DNA of 64,000 nt from JACCZX01 sp963824935 (GTDB lineage Bacteria; Pseudomonadota; Gammaproteobacteria; Burkholderiales; Burkholderiaceae_F), in the NCBI GenBank assembly GCA_963824935.1, contig CAWGRF010000020.1:1-64000 (forward strand). The letters are read 5' to 3'. Position numbers and translations under genes: made by a program. The number at the start of each line of letters is the position of its first letter. Positions within the stretch are counted from its first letter, which is position 1. The notes under the pieces were generated by a model. It made no database searches and was not told the origin of the DNA. It saw nothing but the letters and a program-made list of their open reading frames with translations. Below, piece by piece: positions 36,079-44,462 of this stretch.

Positions 36079-36840
36079 ATGAAGCTCAACATCCTGTCTG
36101 ATCTGCACTTAAGCGTCGGCGGGATGGACAGGCCGCGCAACGATGCTGATGTCGTCGTGCTAGCGGGCGATGTCGCGCGGCCGCGCGAGTCGGCGGCGTG
36201 GGCATTGGGCTTCGACAGACCGGTGCTCTACGTCCTCGGCAACCACGAGTTCTACGGCGGCAGCCTCGACCGTACGGCAGATGAGTTGAGGCGCCTGTGC
36301 GCCGGAAGCAACGTGCATGTACTGGATGACGATGAAATCGTGATCGACGGCGTGCGGTTTCTCGGCAGCACGCTGTGGACCGACTTCAGGCTATTCGGCG
36401 GCGACGCACGCGACGCATCGATGGCGGCGGCGCGGCATTTCATGCGGGATTTCAGCCGCATCCGGACAACGGGGTCGATGAGTCCACTGTTCACTCCGGA
36501 GCATTCGGCGGCGCTATTCGAGCGTCACGCCGATTGGCTCGATCGCCGGCTCGCCGCTCCGCACGATGGTCCGACGGTGGTGATTACCCACCACGCGCCG
36601 TCGCGCCAGAGTATTCATCCCAGGTATGCCGATTCGCTGTTGAACGCGTGCTTCGTATCGGATGCTGAGCACCTCGTGAGCGGCGAACGCGCGCAGCTGT
36701 GGATCCACGGACACACGCACGACAGCTTTGACTACGTCGTGGGCGGCACGCGCGTGCTCTGCAATCCGCGCGGATACGCGAAGAACGACGTTAACGAAAA
36801 CCCCCACTTCGATCCGAACTTAATTGTCGAAGTCGGCTAG
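36079..36840 (+). CDS. Calcineurin-like metallophosphoesterase
   Basis: A 253-residue hydrolase with all family metal motifs: DLH (residue 8), GD (30), GNHE (53), THHAP (about 171) and HGHTH (about 212). Substrate unknown; similar proteins cleave phosphodiesters or nucleotides. No ribosome site precedes ATG 36079, and the promoter -10 box is only 7 bases upstream, so the mRNA may be leaderless. Divergent from a MarR gene. Confidence 0.92.
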   Translation: MKLNILSDLHLSVGGMDRPRNDADVVVLAGDVARPRESAAWALGFDRPVLYVLGNHEFYGGSLDRTADELRRLCAGSNVHVLDDDEIVIDGVRFLGSTLWTDFRLFGGDARDASMAAARHFMRDFSRIRTTGSMSPLFTPEHSAALFERHADWLDRRLAAPHDGPTVVITHHAPSRQSIHPRYADSLLNACFVSDAEHLVSGERAQLWIHGHTHDSFDYVVGGTRVLCNPRGYAKNDVNENPHFDPNLIVEVG

Positions 36841-36900
36841 CCCGGAAAAAACGGGAACGTGGCGCGACGCCACTCCATCTGATGACAGGAGAGAGCCAAT

Positions 36901-37629
36901 ATGCAAACCGCACAAACTTCCGTACGAGCCTTCACGCCCGCACCGCTGCCGGCGACGACGACCGACGCCGAACTGGTGGAGCGCGCCGCGAGCGGCGATG
37001 AGTTCGCGTTCGAACGCATCATGCGTCAAAACAACCGGCTCTTGTTTCGTACCGCGCGCAGCATTCTGAAGAACGACGCAGAAGCCGAAGACGCGCTGCA
37101 GGAAGCTTATCTGCGCGCGTGGCGCGCGCTATCGACGTTTCGTGCTGACTCGAAATTGTCGACCTGGCTGGTGCGCATCGTCATCAACGAAGCGCTTGGG
37201 CGCGTGCGCCGGCGCAGCGCGCAAGTCATCCCTCTGGAGTCCGTAATGGAATCGATCGACCGCCAACCGCAGGAATCGACGGATGAGGGTGACCCCGATG
37301 ATCAGCCAGACCGCGCCGCGATGCGATCGGAGTTGCGCCGATTCATAGAAGCCCGCATCGATTTGCTTCCCGAAGCGTTTCGCACCGTCTTCATGCTCCG
37401 CGCAGTGCAAGAGCTGAGCGTCGAAGAGACCTCGGCGGCGCTGCAGATCCCGGGAGCGACGGTGCGCACGCGCTTCTTTCGCGCCCGCAGTCTGTTGCGT
37501 GAAGGTTTATCGCGGGACGCCGACTTTGCTCTAGGCGATGCATTCGCATTCGACGGCGCGCGCTGCGACCGCATTGTGGCCAACGTCCTGGCGAAGCTGG
37601 CCGCTAATTGCGATTTTTTTTCATCCTGA
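36901..37629 (+). CDS. ECF-type RNA polymerase sigma factor
   Basis: A 242-residue sigma-70-family ECF factor. Region 2 is at about residues 40-105 (FERIMRQNNRLLFRTARSIL, DAEDALQEAYLRAWRAL) and region 4 at about 150-205 (LPEAFRTVFMLRAVQELSVEETSAALQIPGATVRTRFFRARSLL). A ~25-residue leader and a ~35-residue tail with two Cys flank them. GGAGAG precedes ATG 36901. No anti-sigma gene follows; instead an exported ferritin-like protein does, suggesting metal or oxidative stress control. Confidence 0.93.
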   Translation: MQTAQTSVRAFTPAPLPATTTDAELVERAASGDEFAFERIMRQNNRLLFRTARSILKNDAEAEDALQEAYLRAWRALSTFRADSKLSTWLVRIVINEALGRVRRRSAQVIPLESVMESIDRQPQESTDEGDPDDQPDRAAMRSELRRFIEARIDLLPEAFRTVFMLRAVQELSVEETSAALQIPGATVRTRFFRARSLLREGLSRDADFALGDAFAFDGARCDRIVANVLAKLAANCDFFSS

Positions 37630-37650
37630 ACACCATAACGGAGATTGTTC

Positions 37651-38217
37651 ATGTCCTTCCTACAAATGCCCAACCCAATGGCCGCGCGCCGAGTCTTTCT
37701 TGGTCAGTCCGGTCTACTGCTTTCCGGTGCAGCCGTCGCGCTGCTCGCTGGTAAGCACGCGCTCGCCGCGCAGTCCGCTGATGCGCCGAGTGACATACAG
37801 ATTTTGAATACTGCGCTGGGCGCAGAGCTCGAAGCAATCGCCGCTTATCAGCTGGGCGCTGAAAGCAAGCTATTGCAGAAGCCCGTGCTCGATCTTGCAC
37901 TGACCTTCCAAGGGCACCACAAAGAGCACGCGGAAGTGCTTGCAAAGACGGTGTCCAAGCTGGGCGGCAAGCCGGTGGCGGCGAAAGCGAAGTACAACTT
38001 CCCGGTCGAACAACTGAAATCCCAGGCGGACGTGCTGAAGTTTGCCGCGCAGCTTGAGCAGGGCGCCGTCAGCGCTTATCTGGGCGCAGTGCCGCTGTTC
38101 AACAACCGCGATCTATCGAAGGCTGCGGCCAGCATCCTCGGCGATGAAGCGATGCATTGGGCGATTTTGCGGCAGGCACTGGGCCAAGTACCGGTGCCGT
38201 CGGCGTTCGTGTCGTAA
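37651..38217 (+). CDS. Tat-exported ferritin-like domain protein
   Basis: A 188-residue protein with a twin-arginine signal (AARRVFLGQSGLLLSGAAVALLA) and a ferritin-like four-helix bundle. Paired acid and His residues occur in ELEAIAAYQLGAE, GHHKEHAEVL, LEQGAVSAYLGAV and GDEAMHWAIL, as expected for a di-iron site. ATG 37651 has GGAGA upstream. It overlaps the next cytochrome gene (TAATG), so they are translated together. Possible periplasmic iron or peroxide handling. Confidence 0.85.
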   Translation: MSFLQMPNPMAARRVFLGQSGLLLSGAAVALLAGKHALAAQSADAPSDIQILNTALGAELEAIAAYQLGAESKLLQKPVLDLALTFQGHHKEHAEVLAKTVSKLGGKPVAAKAKYNFPVEQLKSQADVLKFAAQLEQGAVSAYLGAVPLFNNRDLSKAAASILGDEAMHWAILRQALGQVPVPSAFVS

Positions 38218-38597
38218 TGATCCGCGCGGTGGTTACCGGTGTGTTGGCGCTCCTCACAACTGCACCGGGGACTGCTGCGCCGGACGCCGCTCGGGGTGAA
38301 CAGATCTATGCCCGGTGTGTTGCATGTCACGCACTTACCTTTGATCGGGTCGGCCCGCGTCATTGCGGTTTGTTCGGAAGGGTTGCAGGGACGGTGCGCG
38401 GCTTCGATTACTCGCAGGCGATGAAGGACTCAAAGATCATATGGAACGAACAGACGCTAGATCGCTTTATTGCGAAGCCGCTTGCGATGCTTCCGGGCAC
38501 ATCGATGACCTACGACGGTGTGCCCGATGCGAAAGAACGGTCCGATCTGATCGTCTACTTGAAGCGAGTCAATCAGTCGACCGAGTGCGGTAAGTAG
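38217..38597 (+). CDS. Small periplasmic cytochrome c
   Basis: A 126-residue cytochrome with a Sec signal (to TAA, about residue 21), heme motif CVACH (about 37) and distal Met in LPGTSMTYDG (about 99), the typical class I cytochrome c2/c550 layout. The ATG overlaps the ferritin-like stop codon. The pattern suggests electron transfer to or from the exported ferritin-like protein. Confidence 0.92.
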   Translation: MIRAVVTGVLALLTTAPGTAAPDAARGEQIYARCVACHALTFDRVGPRHCGLFGRVAGTVRGFDYSQAMKDSKIIWNEQTLDRFIAKPLAMLPGTSMTYDGVPDAKERSDLIVYLKRVNQSTECGK

Positions 38598-38678
38598 CCG
38601 CACGTCAGCAAGCACAACAGAGAAAAGGTATCGCGGGACGCGAGGACGCAGTACGCCCTGAATTTGAAAGGAAGAGTT

Positions 38679-39917
38679 ATGAATCACCAACCTTCAACTT
38701 ATCGAACTTCGTTGATGATCGCCGCGCTCGGCGGCGCGATCGCGCTGACCGCGGCGGCCTGCGGCGGCTCATTCGACGACGACGTGGCTGAACAGGATTC
38801 CAGCGCTCAACAGGCTGCGTTAATCGAGCAAGGCAAGCAGATCTTCCGCTTCGACACGTTCGGTGACGAACGTCAGTGGACCGATGTGCTGCGAATGCAC
38901 GAAGTAATTAGCGCGGCGGTCGATCCGATGACCGCGCTGTCGGTTGGATTAAAGGTCGATGCTGAGGCACTGCCTCAGTCCGTTGTCAGCGGCATCCAGG
39001 ATGGAAGCATCGATCTGAAGAGTCCCGCAACGACTGTCGCTCTGCTGAAACTGGACGCCGTGGTTGGCGTTAAGGGCACCGTCGAGACGGTCAACGGCAA
39101 AGACACGTTGACCAGCGTCGGCACCACGTGCGCGCTGTGCCACTCGACCGTCGACAATTCGTTCGCACCGGGTATCGGCAAGCGGCTTGACGGCTGGCCC
39201 AATCGAGATCTGAACCCCGGCGCAATCATCGCGCTGTCGCCCGCCGTCGATACCGCAAAGAAGGCGGTCTACAACTCGTGGGGCAAAGGCAAGTACGACC
39301 CTCGATTCAACGTCGACGGCATCAATGGCCCGGTGGTGATTCCGCCGGCGTATGGGCTGAACGGAATCAACAGCACGACGTTCACCGGCGACGGCAGCGA
39401 TGTGGCGTACTGGAACCGCTATGTCGCAGTGGTTCAGATGGGCGGACAGGGATCGTTCTCGGATCCCCGTTTGCCTCTGAGCGTGACGAACGGCACGGTG
39501 GACCTGGTCAGCAGCAAGCTTGCCGCACTGCAGGCCTACCAGCTCAGTCTGAACGCACCGACGCCGCCAGCCGGCAGCTTCGATGCAGCGGCCGCCGCAC
39601 GTGGCAAAGAGCTGTTCAATGGAGTCGCCAACTGCGTGCGTTGCCACAGCGGCGAGTCGTTTACCGACGCCAACTCACGGCTGCATGTGATTGCCGAGTC
39701 GGTCGCCACTCAGAACATTCCGCCTTACGCATCGCGCAGCGCGACCAAGCAATACCGGACCAGCCCATTGAAGGGCGTCTGGCAGCACGCGCCTTACTTC
39801 CACAACGGTTCGGCGGCAACGCTTGAAGAGGTCGTGCAGACCTACAACGCGAAGCAGTTTCTCGGTCTGACCCAGCAGCAGGTCAGCGACCTCGCTCAGT
39901 ACTTGAAATCGTTGTGA
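38679..39917 (+). CDS. Di-heme cytochrome c lipoprotein (MauG/CcpA-like)
   Basis: A 412-residue protein with a lipobox LTAAACGG and two CxxCH sites: CALCH (about 153) and CVRCH (about 317). The second domain continues with TSPLKGVWQHAPYFHNGSA, a hallmark of di-heme peroxidase/MauG-type proteins. ATG 38679 has GGAAGAG upstream. Its position after ferritin and cytochrome genes suggests peroxide removal in the periplasm, but true peroxidase activity is not proven by sequence. Confidence 0.85.
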   Translation: MNHQPSTYRTSLMIAALGGAIALTAAACGGSFDDDVAEQDSSAQQAALIEQGKQIFRFDTFGDERQWTDVLRMHEVISAAVDPMTALSVGLKVDAEALPQSVVSGIQDGSIDLKSPATTVALLKLDAVVGVKGTVETVNGKDTLTSVGTTCALCHSTVDNSFAPGIGKRLDGWPNRDLNPGAIIALSPAVDTAKKAVYNSWGKGKYDPRFNVDGINGPVVIPPAYGLNGINSTTFTGDGSDVAYWNRYVAVVQMGGQGSFSDPRLPLSVTNGTVDLVSSKLAALQAYQLSLNAPTPPAGSFDAAAAARGKELFNGVANCVRCHSGESFTDANSRLHVIAESVATQNIPPYASRSATKQYRTSPLKGVWQHAPYFHNGSAATLEEVVQTYNAKQFLGLTQQQVSDLAQYLKSL

Positions 39918-39924
39918 TACGAAC

Positions 39925-40749
39925 ATGAACGCGCCAGAGAGAGTCGTCTTCCTACCCGACATTCAACCAGCACTGGATGGACGCGGCCTGAGCATCGATG
40001 CGGTGGGCATCAAGGACATTCGTTATCCGGTCAAAGTCCGCAGCGGCAGGCGGGTGGCGGCGACGATCGCAACGTTTTCGATGACGGTGGGGTTGTCCGC
40101 CATCACCAAGGGCACGCACATGTCGCGCTTTATCCAATTGCTGGAAGCGCAGACCAATCCGCTTGATCCGCGACGATTCGAGACGATGCTGGCCGACATG
40201 CTGCATCGGCTACAGGCAAGCAGCGGCACGATCGAGATGAAGTTTCCGTACTTCGTTCGCAAGACCGCACCGGTGTCCGGTGTTCAAAGCGAGCTCGACT
40301 ATGAAGTCACCTGGCGTGCGAGAGTATCCGAGCGGACGCCGCATACCTTCTCGATGCAGGTGAAGGTTCCGGCGACGAGCCTCTGTCCCTGCTCGAAGGA
40401 GATTTCGGCGTACGGCGCGCACAACCAGCGCTCGCTGATCAGCATCGAGGCCGAGTTGGCCGGCGCGCTCACGATCGAAGAACTGATTGCCGTCGCCGAA
40501 CGTGGCGCCTCATGTGAAGTTTACGGTTTACTGAAGCGTGTGGATGAAAAGTTCGTAACCGAGCGCGCGTACGACAACGCCAAGTTTGTCGAAGACATCG
40601 TGCGCGACGTTGCACTCGCGCTAAATCAAGAACCGCGTGTTGCCGCCTACGTGGTTGAGGCTGAAAACTTCGAGTCAGTTCACAACCATTCCGCGTTCGC
40701 ACGCATCGTCGGGAAAAATCGCGCGCCCACTGACGGAGTCAAGCGATGA
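39925..40749 (+). CDS. folE2: GTP cyclohydrolase FolE2 (type IB)
   Basis: A 274-residue FolE2, which turns GTP into dihydroneopterin triphosphate for folate synthesis with relaxed metal needs, unlike zinc-dependent FolE. Motifs GTHMSRF (about 63), VPATSLCPCSKEIS (catalytic Cys about 153) and the C-terminal SVHNHSAFAR are present. It is often expressed under zinc limitation or oxidative stress, matching the surrounding genes. The stop overlaps the next start by four bases. Confidence 0.95.
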   Translation: MNAPERVVFLPDIQPALDGRGLSIDAVGIKDIRYPVKVRSGRRVAATIATFSMTVGLSAITKGTHMSRFIQLLEAQTNPLDPRRFETMLADMLHRLQASSGTIEMKFPYFVRKTAPVSGVQSELDYEVTWRARVSERTPHTFSMQVKVPATSLCPCSKEISAYGAHNQRSLISIEAELAGALTIEELIAVAERGASCEVYGLLKRVDEKFVTERAYDNAKFVEDIVRDVALALNQEPRVAAYVVEAENFESVHNHSAFARIVGKNRAPTDGVKR

Positions 40750-41468
40750 GTACATACGAGACGACGCTCAAAGGATGCGACGAGGTTGCCGAAGGCACGA
40801 TGGCATTTCACTTCCAGAAGCCGTCAGGCTTCACGTTCAAACCAGGCCAGGCAATCGATCTTGTGCTGGTTGATCCCGTGTTCGCCGACGCCGCCAGCGC
40901 GCGCCATACGTTTTCGCTTGTCAGCGCGCCGTTTCAGCCCGATCTGGTCGTTGCGACCCGGATGCGTGCCAGTGCGTTCAAACGCGCACTCAAACTCTTG
41001 TCGATCGGAGCTCCTGCCAGGCTTGAAGGACCATTCGGATCGCTGACGTTACACAACAACCGCGCGCGGCCGGCGGTGTTCATCGCGGGCGGCATCGGCA
41101 TCACGCCGTTCATCAGCATCCTGCGGCAGGCGGCCAAGGATCAGCTGCCGCAGGAATTGTTATTGCTGTACTCGAACCGCCGCCCGGAGGACGCAGCTTT
41201 TCTCGCCGAACTGCAACAGCTTGAGCAACAGAGCAAGAGGTTTCACCTTATTGCCACCATGACGCAGATGGATAAGTCCAGCCGCACGTGGAAAGGTGAA
41301 ACTCGCATGATCGACGAAGACCTTGTCCGGAAGGTCGGCAAAGGCTTGTCGGCGCCCATTTATTACGTTGCCGGACCGCCGGTGATGATCGAGTCCGTGC
41401 GTCAGACGTTGAATCGCGCCGGTGTCGATGACGACGACATTCGCAGTGAGGAATTTTTGGGCTATTAA
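40746..41468 (+). CDS. FAD/NAD-binding oxidoreductase of the ferredoxin-reductase family
   Basis: A 240-residue FNR-fold protein: FAD site ARHTFSLVSAP (about 52), NAD(P) site FIAGGIGITPFISIL (about 112) and the C-terminal YYVAGPPVMIESVR. It lacks ferredoxin or globin domains, so it needs a separate electron partner; the Rieske or cytochrome genes nearby are candidates. ATGA overlap with folE2 shows co-translation. Substrate unknown. Confidence 0.9.
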   Translation: MSTYETTLKGCDEVAEGTMAFHFQKPSGFTFKPGQAIDLVLVDPVFADAASARHTFSLVSAPFQPDLVVATRMRASAFKRALKLLSIGAPARLEGPFGSLTLHNNRARPAVFIAGGIGITPFISILRQAAKDQLPQELLLLYSNRRPEDAAFLAELQQLEQQSKRFHLIATMTQMDKSSRTWKGETRMIDEDLVRKVGKGLSAPIYYVAGPPVMIESVRQTLNRAGVDDDDIRSEEFLGY

Positions 41469-41492
41469 CATAGCTCGACATCAATTCTGCAC

Positions 41493-41514
41493 GGGGGTCT
41501 GGCGCTGCACCCCC
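41493..41514 (+). terminator. Weak stem-loop after the oxidoreductase gene
   Basis: GGGGGT/ACCCCC stem with a 10-base loop, 25 bases after the stop at 41468. No T run follows, so termination is uncertain. Confidence 0.35.
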
Positions 41515-41737
41515 AGTCGTTTCATCTGTTAACCGTAGCTGACAGTATGGCCATCTCGCCGTGAGGAAGGCACGGTGGATGAACGCGCGCGCGAAGTTCA
41601 CCGAATTATCTCGGCACATTTCGAGTGCTTGCCGCATCTAATGAATTGAAGGAATCACGTCTCGACGCTCTCGCGTTTTCGTGCTCTCTTCAAGCGCGTC
41701 GGAATTCCAACGCGCAAACAATCATTGGAGCGAATAG

Positions 41738-42733
41738 ATGAACAGTAACGCAGAAACGTACAAGCCCTTGAGTCAACCGCCCACCCGCCGTAGTGTCCTG
41801 AAAATAGGCGGCGCCACGCTAGTGGCGACGACTTTGTCGGGCGTGCTAGCGCGCGCTGCCTTCGGCCAAGCGACCAGCGGTCAAGACCTGAAGCGCATGG
41901 GCATTATTTCCAAGAACGGCGGCACCAAGCCGACGTTCCTGCCGGCACCAGGCTCGAACGATCCCGTCGCCCACTCCGTGGCCGACAATCTGTTCTGGAA
42001 CGAGCAGATGATGGAGCACGCGATGTTCTTCGTCATGCTGATGCCCGGACCTGAGCTGGCGTCGCAAAGAGGCCGTGCCGAGCAGTTCCAGCGCCGGTTC
42101 ACCGACCAGCTTGCCAAGACGCGCAACGCGAAACTTGATCGAAACAACTTTGCCGCCTTTAACCGCTCGACGATCGAGATCGTCAAGCCGCTGGTCGAAT
42201 TCAAGCACAAGATGCAGGAAGAGCAAGAGGCGGGCAAGCTGCGAAGTCTCGTGTGGCCGACTTTCTTCGAGCACACGGCTCGCGAGGGCGAACGCTTCGC
42301 CCAGCGTCTGGATCAGTATTCGCGCGGCGATACTTCTGTCAACTTCAGAGAGGCAACGGAGTTCTGGACCGCAACGATGGGTGAGCACGCGGGTTTTATC
42401 GCACACTTGCTCGATCCGGAAGAGCGCGCGCTGGTGCAGAAAGCGCTGCAGACGAGCGAAGCATTTCGCCAAATGCATAACAGCAAGCTTTCATCGAAGG
42501 ACGCACTTGAGAAGGCGGCGAACGACATCATTGACTTCAAGACCGCTGCTGAAAAAGGGATTCAGACCGGAAAGATCAAAAGCATCATTCATCCGGCGCT
42601 GGCGGATCACGTACGACGCGAAGCCATCAAGTTTGCCGACGAGTTGAAGCGTGCGGACGGAAGGGCGACTTATCTACCCGGAACAGTTTCGAGCGTTATT
42701 CCTGGGGAACCACGGATAAGAGTCAGGCCGTAA
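41738..42733 (+). CDS. Tat-exported DUF2935-like protein
   Basis: A 331-residue protein with twin-arginine signal TRRSVLKIGGATL. The mature part has two long helical repeats of the DUF2935 type: DNLFWNEQMMEHAMFFVML (about 85) and FWTATMGEHAGFIAHLLDP (about 210), each with conserved E/H residues suited to metal binding. DUF2935 proteins I know are cytoplasmic Firmicutes proteins; a Tat-exported one is unusual. Function unknown. ATG 41738 has GGAG upstream. Confidence 0.78.
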   Translation: MNSNAETYKPLSQPPTRRSVLKIGGATLVATTLSGVLARAAFGQATSGQDLKRMGIISKNGGTKPTFLPAPGSNDPVAHSVADNLFWNEQMMEHAMFFVMLMPGPELASQRGRAEQFQRRFTDQLAKTRNAKLDRNNFAAFNRSTIEIVKPLVEFKHKMQEEQEAGKLRSLVWPTFFEHTAREGERFAQRLDQYSRGDTSVNFREATEFWTATMGEHAGFIAHLLDPEERALVQKALQTSEAFRQMHNSKLSSKDALEKAANDIIDFKTAAEKGIQTGKIKSIIHPALADHVRREAIKFADELKRADGRATYLPGTVSSVIPGEPRIRVRP

Positions 42734-42828
42734 CCGACTTTTTTAGCGGTCGCTGAACTACCCGGCTGCACGGTGTTGCAGCCGGACTGATTCATTTATC
42801 GCGATGCTGCCGCCGAGGTCGTATCGCG

Positions 42829-42863
42829 TTGGAGACACATTAAATATCGTAATACGATATAAT
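42829..42863 (+). promoter_or_regulatory. MarR-type palindrome at the CBS-BON promoter
   Basis: The perfect palindrome TATCGTAATACGATA (42845-42859) overlaps TATAAT (42858-42863) and TACGAT (42853-42858), both possible -10 boxes; TTGGAG (42829-42834) may be a -35. It shares ATATC-GTAATAC-GATAT with the sites at 29.56 and 31.08 kb. Confidence 0.6.
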
Positions 42864-42945
42864 TACCTCGGAGCACAGCGGCAGCGGTTGCACTCTGTCT
42901 TGAGCCTAAAGCGCTGCCGCAAGGCGCAGTGAACTGGAGATCAAA

Positions 42946-43680
42946 ATGCAGATTGAACTGACGAAACCTGGCCCGAGCTGTGAATTGCTGGCGAAGGACA
43001 TCATGTCAAAACCGGTGATTAGCGTTGAACCGGATACGCCGGTCGCAAAGATCGCTGCTCTGCTCTCGACTCAACGCATCAGCGGCATTCCAGTCATCAA
43101 AAATGGGCAGCTGATGGGCGTAATAAACGAAATGGAACTGTTGCACCGGCACGAGATTGGTACTGATGAGCCTCCTGTCCAGCCGTGGTGGGCCCGGCTG
43201 TTCAGTGGGGATCACTCGTCCTCGCATTACGTGAAGTCACACGCGTTGCGGGCGAAAGACATCATGACCCGTCCTGTCACAACGGTGACCGAAGACACAG
43301 CACTGTCGAAAATCGCCGCGTTCTTCGACTCACGAGCCGTTCGACGACTGCCGGTCGTCCGTGACGGAAAAGTGATCGGCATCATCACACGCGCTAACCT
43401 GGTCCAGGCCGTGGCGGCCAATGCTTCGGGCGATCGCGCTGAGCAGTCAAAGAGCGACGAAGCGATTCGCCAGGAACTGGTGACCGAGTTGGAGCGGCAG
43501 CCCTGGTGGCACCGCGATTGGGCAGTGGTAACCGTCGCCGACGGCGTCGTACAGTTCCGCGGCGTTATCGATAGCCAGGAAGAGAAGCGCGCCGCACGCG
43601 TGGCGGCGGAAAATGTGTCAGGGGTGCGAAAAGTCGAAGATCTTCGGCAGCGGTACGCTGATATCACCAGCGGACTCTAG
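42946..43680 (+). CDS. CBS-pair and BON domain protein
   Basis: A 244-residue protein with two CBS motifs (residues ~15-75 and ~105-160; DIMSKPVISVEPDTPV, DIMTRPVTTVTEDTAL) followed by a BON domain (about 168-240). CBS pairs usually bind adenine nucleotides; BON domains bind membranes. The TATCGTAATACGATA operator lies upstream. CBS-BON proteins of this type are common in redox- and hypoxia-linked clusters. Function unknown. Confidence 0.88.
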   Translation: MQIELTKPGPSCELLAKDIMSKPVISVEPDTPVAKIAALLSTQRISGIPVIKNGQLMGVINEMELLHRHEIGTDEPPVQPWWARLFSGDHSSSHYVKSHALRAKDIMTRPVTTVTEDTALSKIAAFFDSRAVRRLPVVRDGKVIGIITRANLVQAVAANASGDRAEQSKSDEAIRQELVTELERQPWWHRDWAVVTVADGVVQFRGVIDSQEEKRAARVAAENVSGVRKVEDLRQRYADITSGL

Positions 43681-43707
43681 TGCATCAGAAGTTGGACGCG
43701 ACGAGCC

Positions 43708-44091
43708 ATGTCTGTTCGCAAATTGCAACGACCGGTATTTTTCAATTTGACGCAGATTCAGATGCCGGTCGGCGCATTGACCTCGATCACGCATCGGTTC
43801 ACTGGAATGGTCTTGGTATTCGCCATTCCAGCTTGCGTCTACTTCCTTGATTTATCGCTGCAGGGACCGTCTGGCTACGCACAGGCGATTGCCTTACTCG
43901 ACAGGGCGGCAATCAAAGGCATCGCGGTCGTGCTGTCCTGGGCGCTCGCGCATCACATGCTGGCCGGAACGCGCCATTTGTTGAGCGATATCGATATCGG
44001 CTCGCAGTTGACTGCTGCGCGTCGCAGTGCCTGGATTGTCAATCTCGGTGGCGTAGCTGTAGCGTTACTCGCGGCCGGAATAGTGCTGTGA
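43708..44091 (+). CDS. sdhC: Succinate dehydrogenase cytochrome b subunit SdhC
   Basis: A 127-residue membrane anchor with three helices and the motifs RPVFFNLTQIQMPVGALTSITHRFTG (quinone-site Ser/Arg near 25-31) and the heme-ligand region HHMLAGTRHLL. It overlaps sdhD by four bases. The operon has sdhD and sdhB but no sdhA. Confidence 0.92.
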   Translation: MSVRKLQRPVFFNLTQIQMPVGALTSITHRFTGMVLVFAIPACVYFLDLSLQGPSGYAQAIALLDRAAIKGIAVVLSWALAHHMLAGTRHLLSDIDIGSQLTAARRSAWIVNLGGVAVALLAAGIVL

Positions 44092-44438
44092 AACGAACGA
44101 TTACGGGGCTGCGCGCCTGGCTGATACAGCGGTTGAGCGCCGTCTACATGCTGGTGTTCATTCTGTTTTTTTTGAGCCACTTCGTGTTTGATCCACCTCG
44201 TTCGTTCATGGATTGGCACAGTTGGCTAACAAGCACCTCGGTGAGTTTGGCGATGGCAGTCTTCTTCGTCGCCTTGCTGGCGCATAGCTGGGTCGGTGTG
44301 CGCGATGTGATCATGGACTACGTTCACCCAGTTGGCCTGCGCCTAGGTCTACTCACAGTGCTCGCCTTCAGTCTTATGGCAACCGCATCGTGGGTGGCTC
44401 GAGCTCTCTGGACCGCACGCGCGCTTCCCGTCATCTGA
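44088..44438 (+). CDS. sdhD: Succinate dehydrogenase membrane anchor SdhD
   Basis: A 116-residue membrane protein with three helices. ITGLRAWLIQRLSAVYMLVF and SWVGVRDVIMDYVHP are typical of betaproteobacterial SdhD, the latter with the conserved quinone- and heme-site residues. The GTG/ATG overlap with sdhC is four bases. Normally sdhA follows; here sdhB begins 24 bases later. Confidence 0.9.
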   Translation: MKRTITGLRAWLIQRLSAVYMLVFILFFLSHFVFDPPRSFMDWHSWLTSTSVSLAMAVFFVALLAHSWVGVRDVIMDYVHPVGLRLGLLTVLAFSLMATASWVARALWTARALPVI

Positions 44439-44462
44439 CGCGGACGCCTCAACACACAACCC

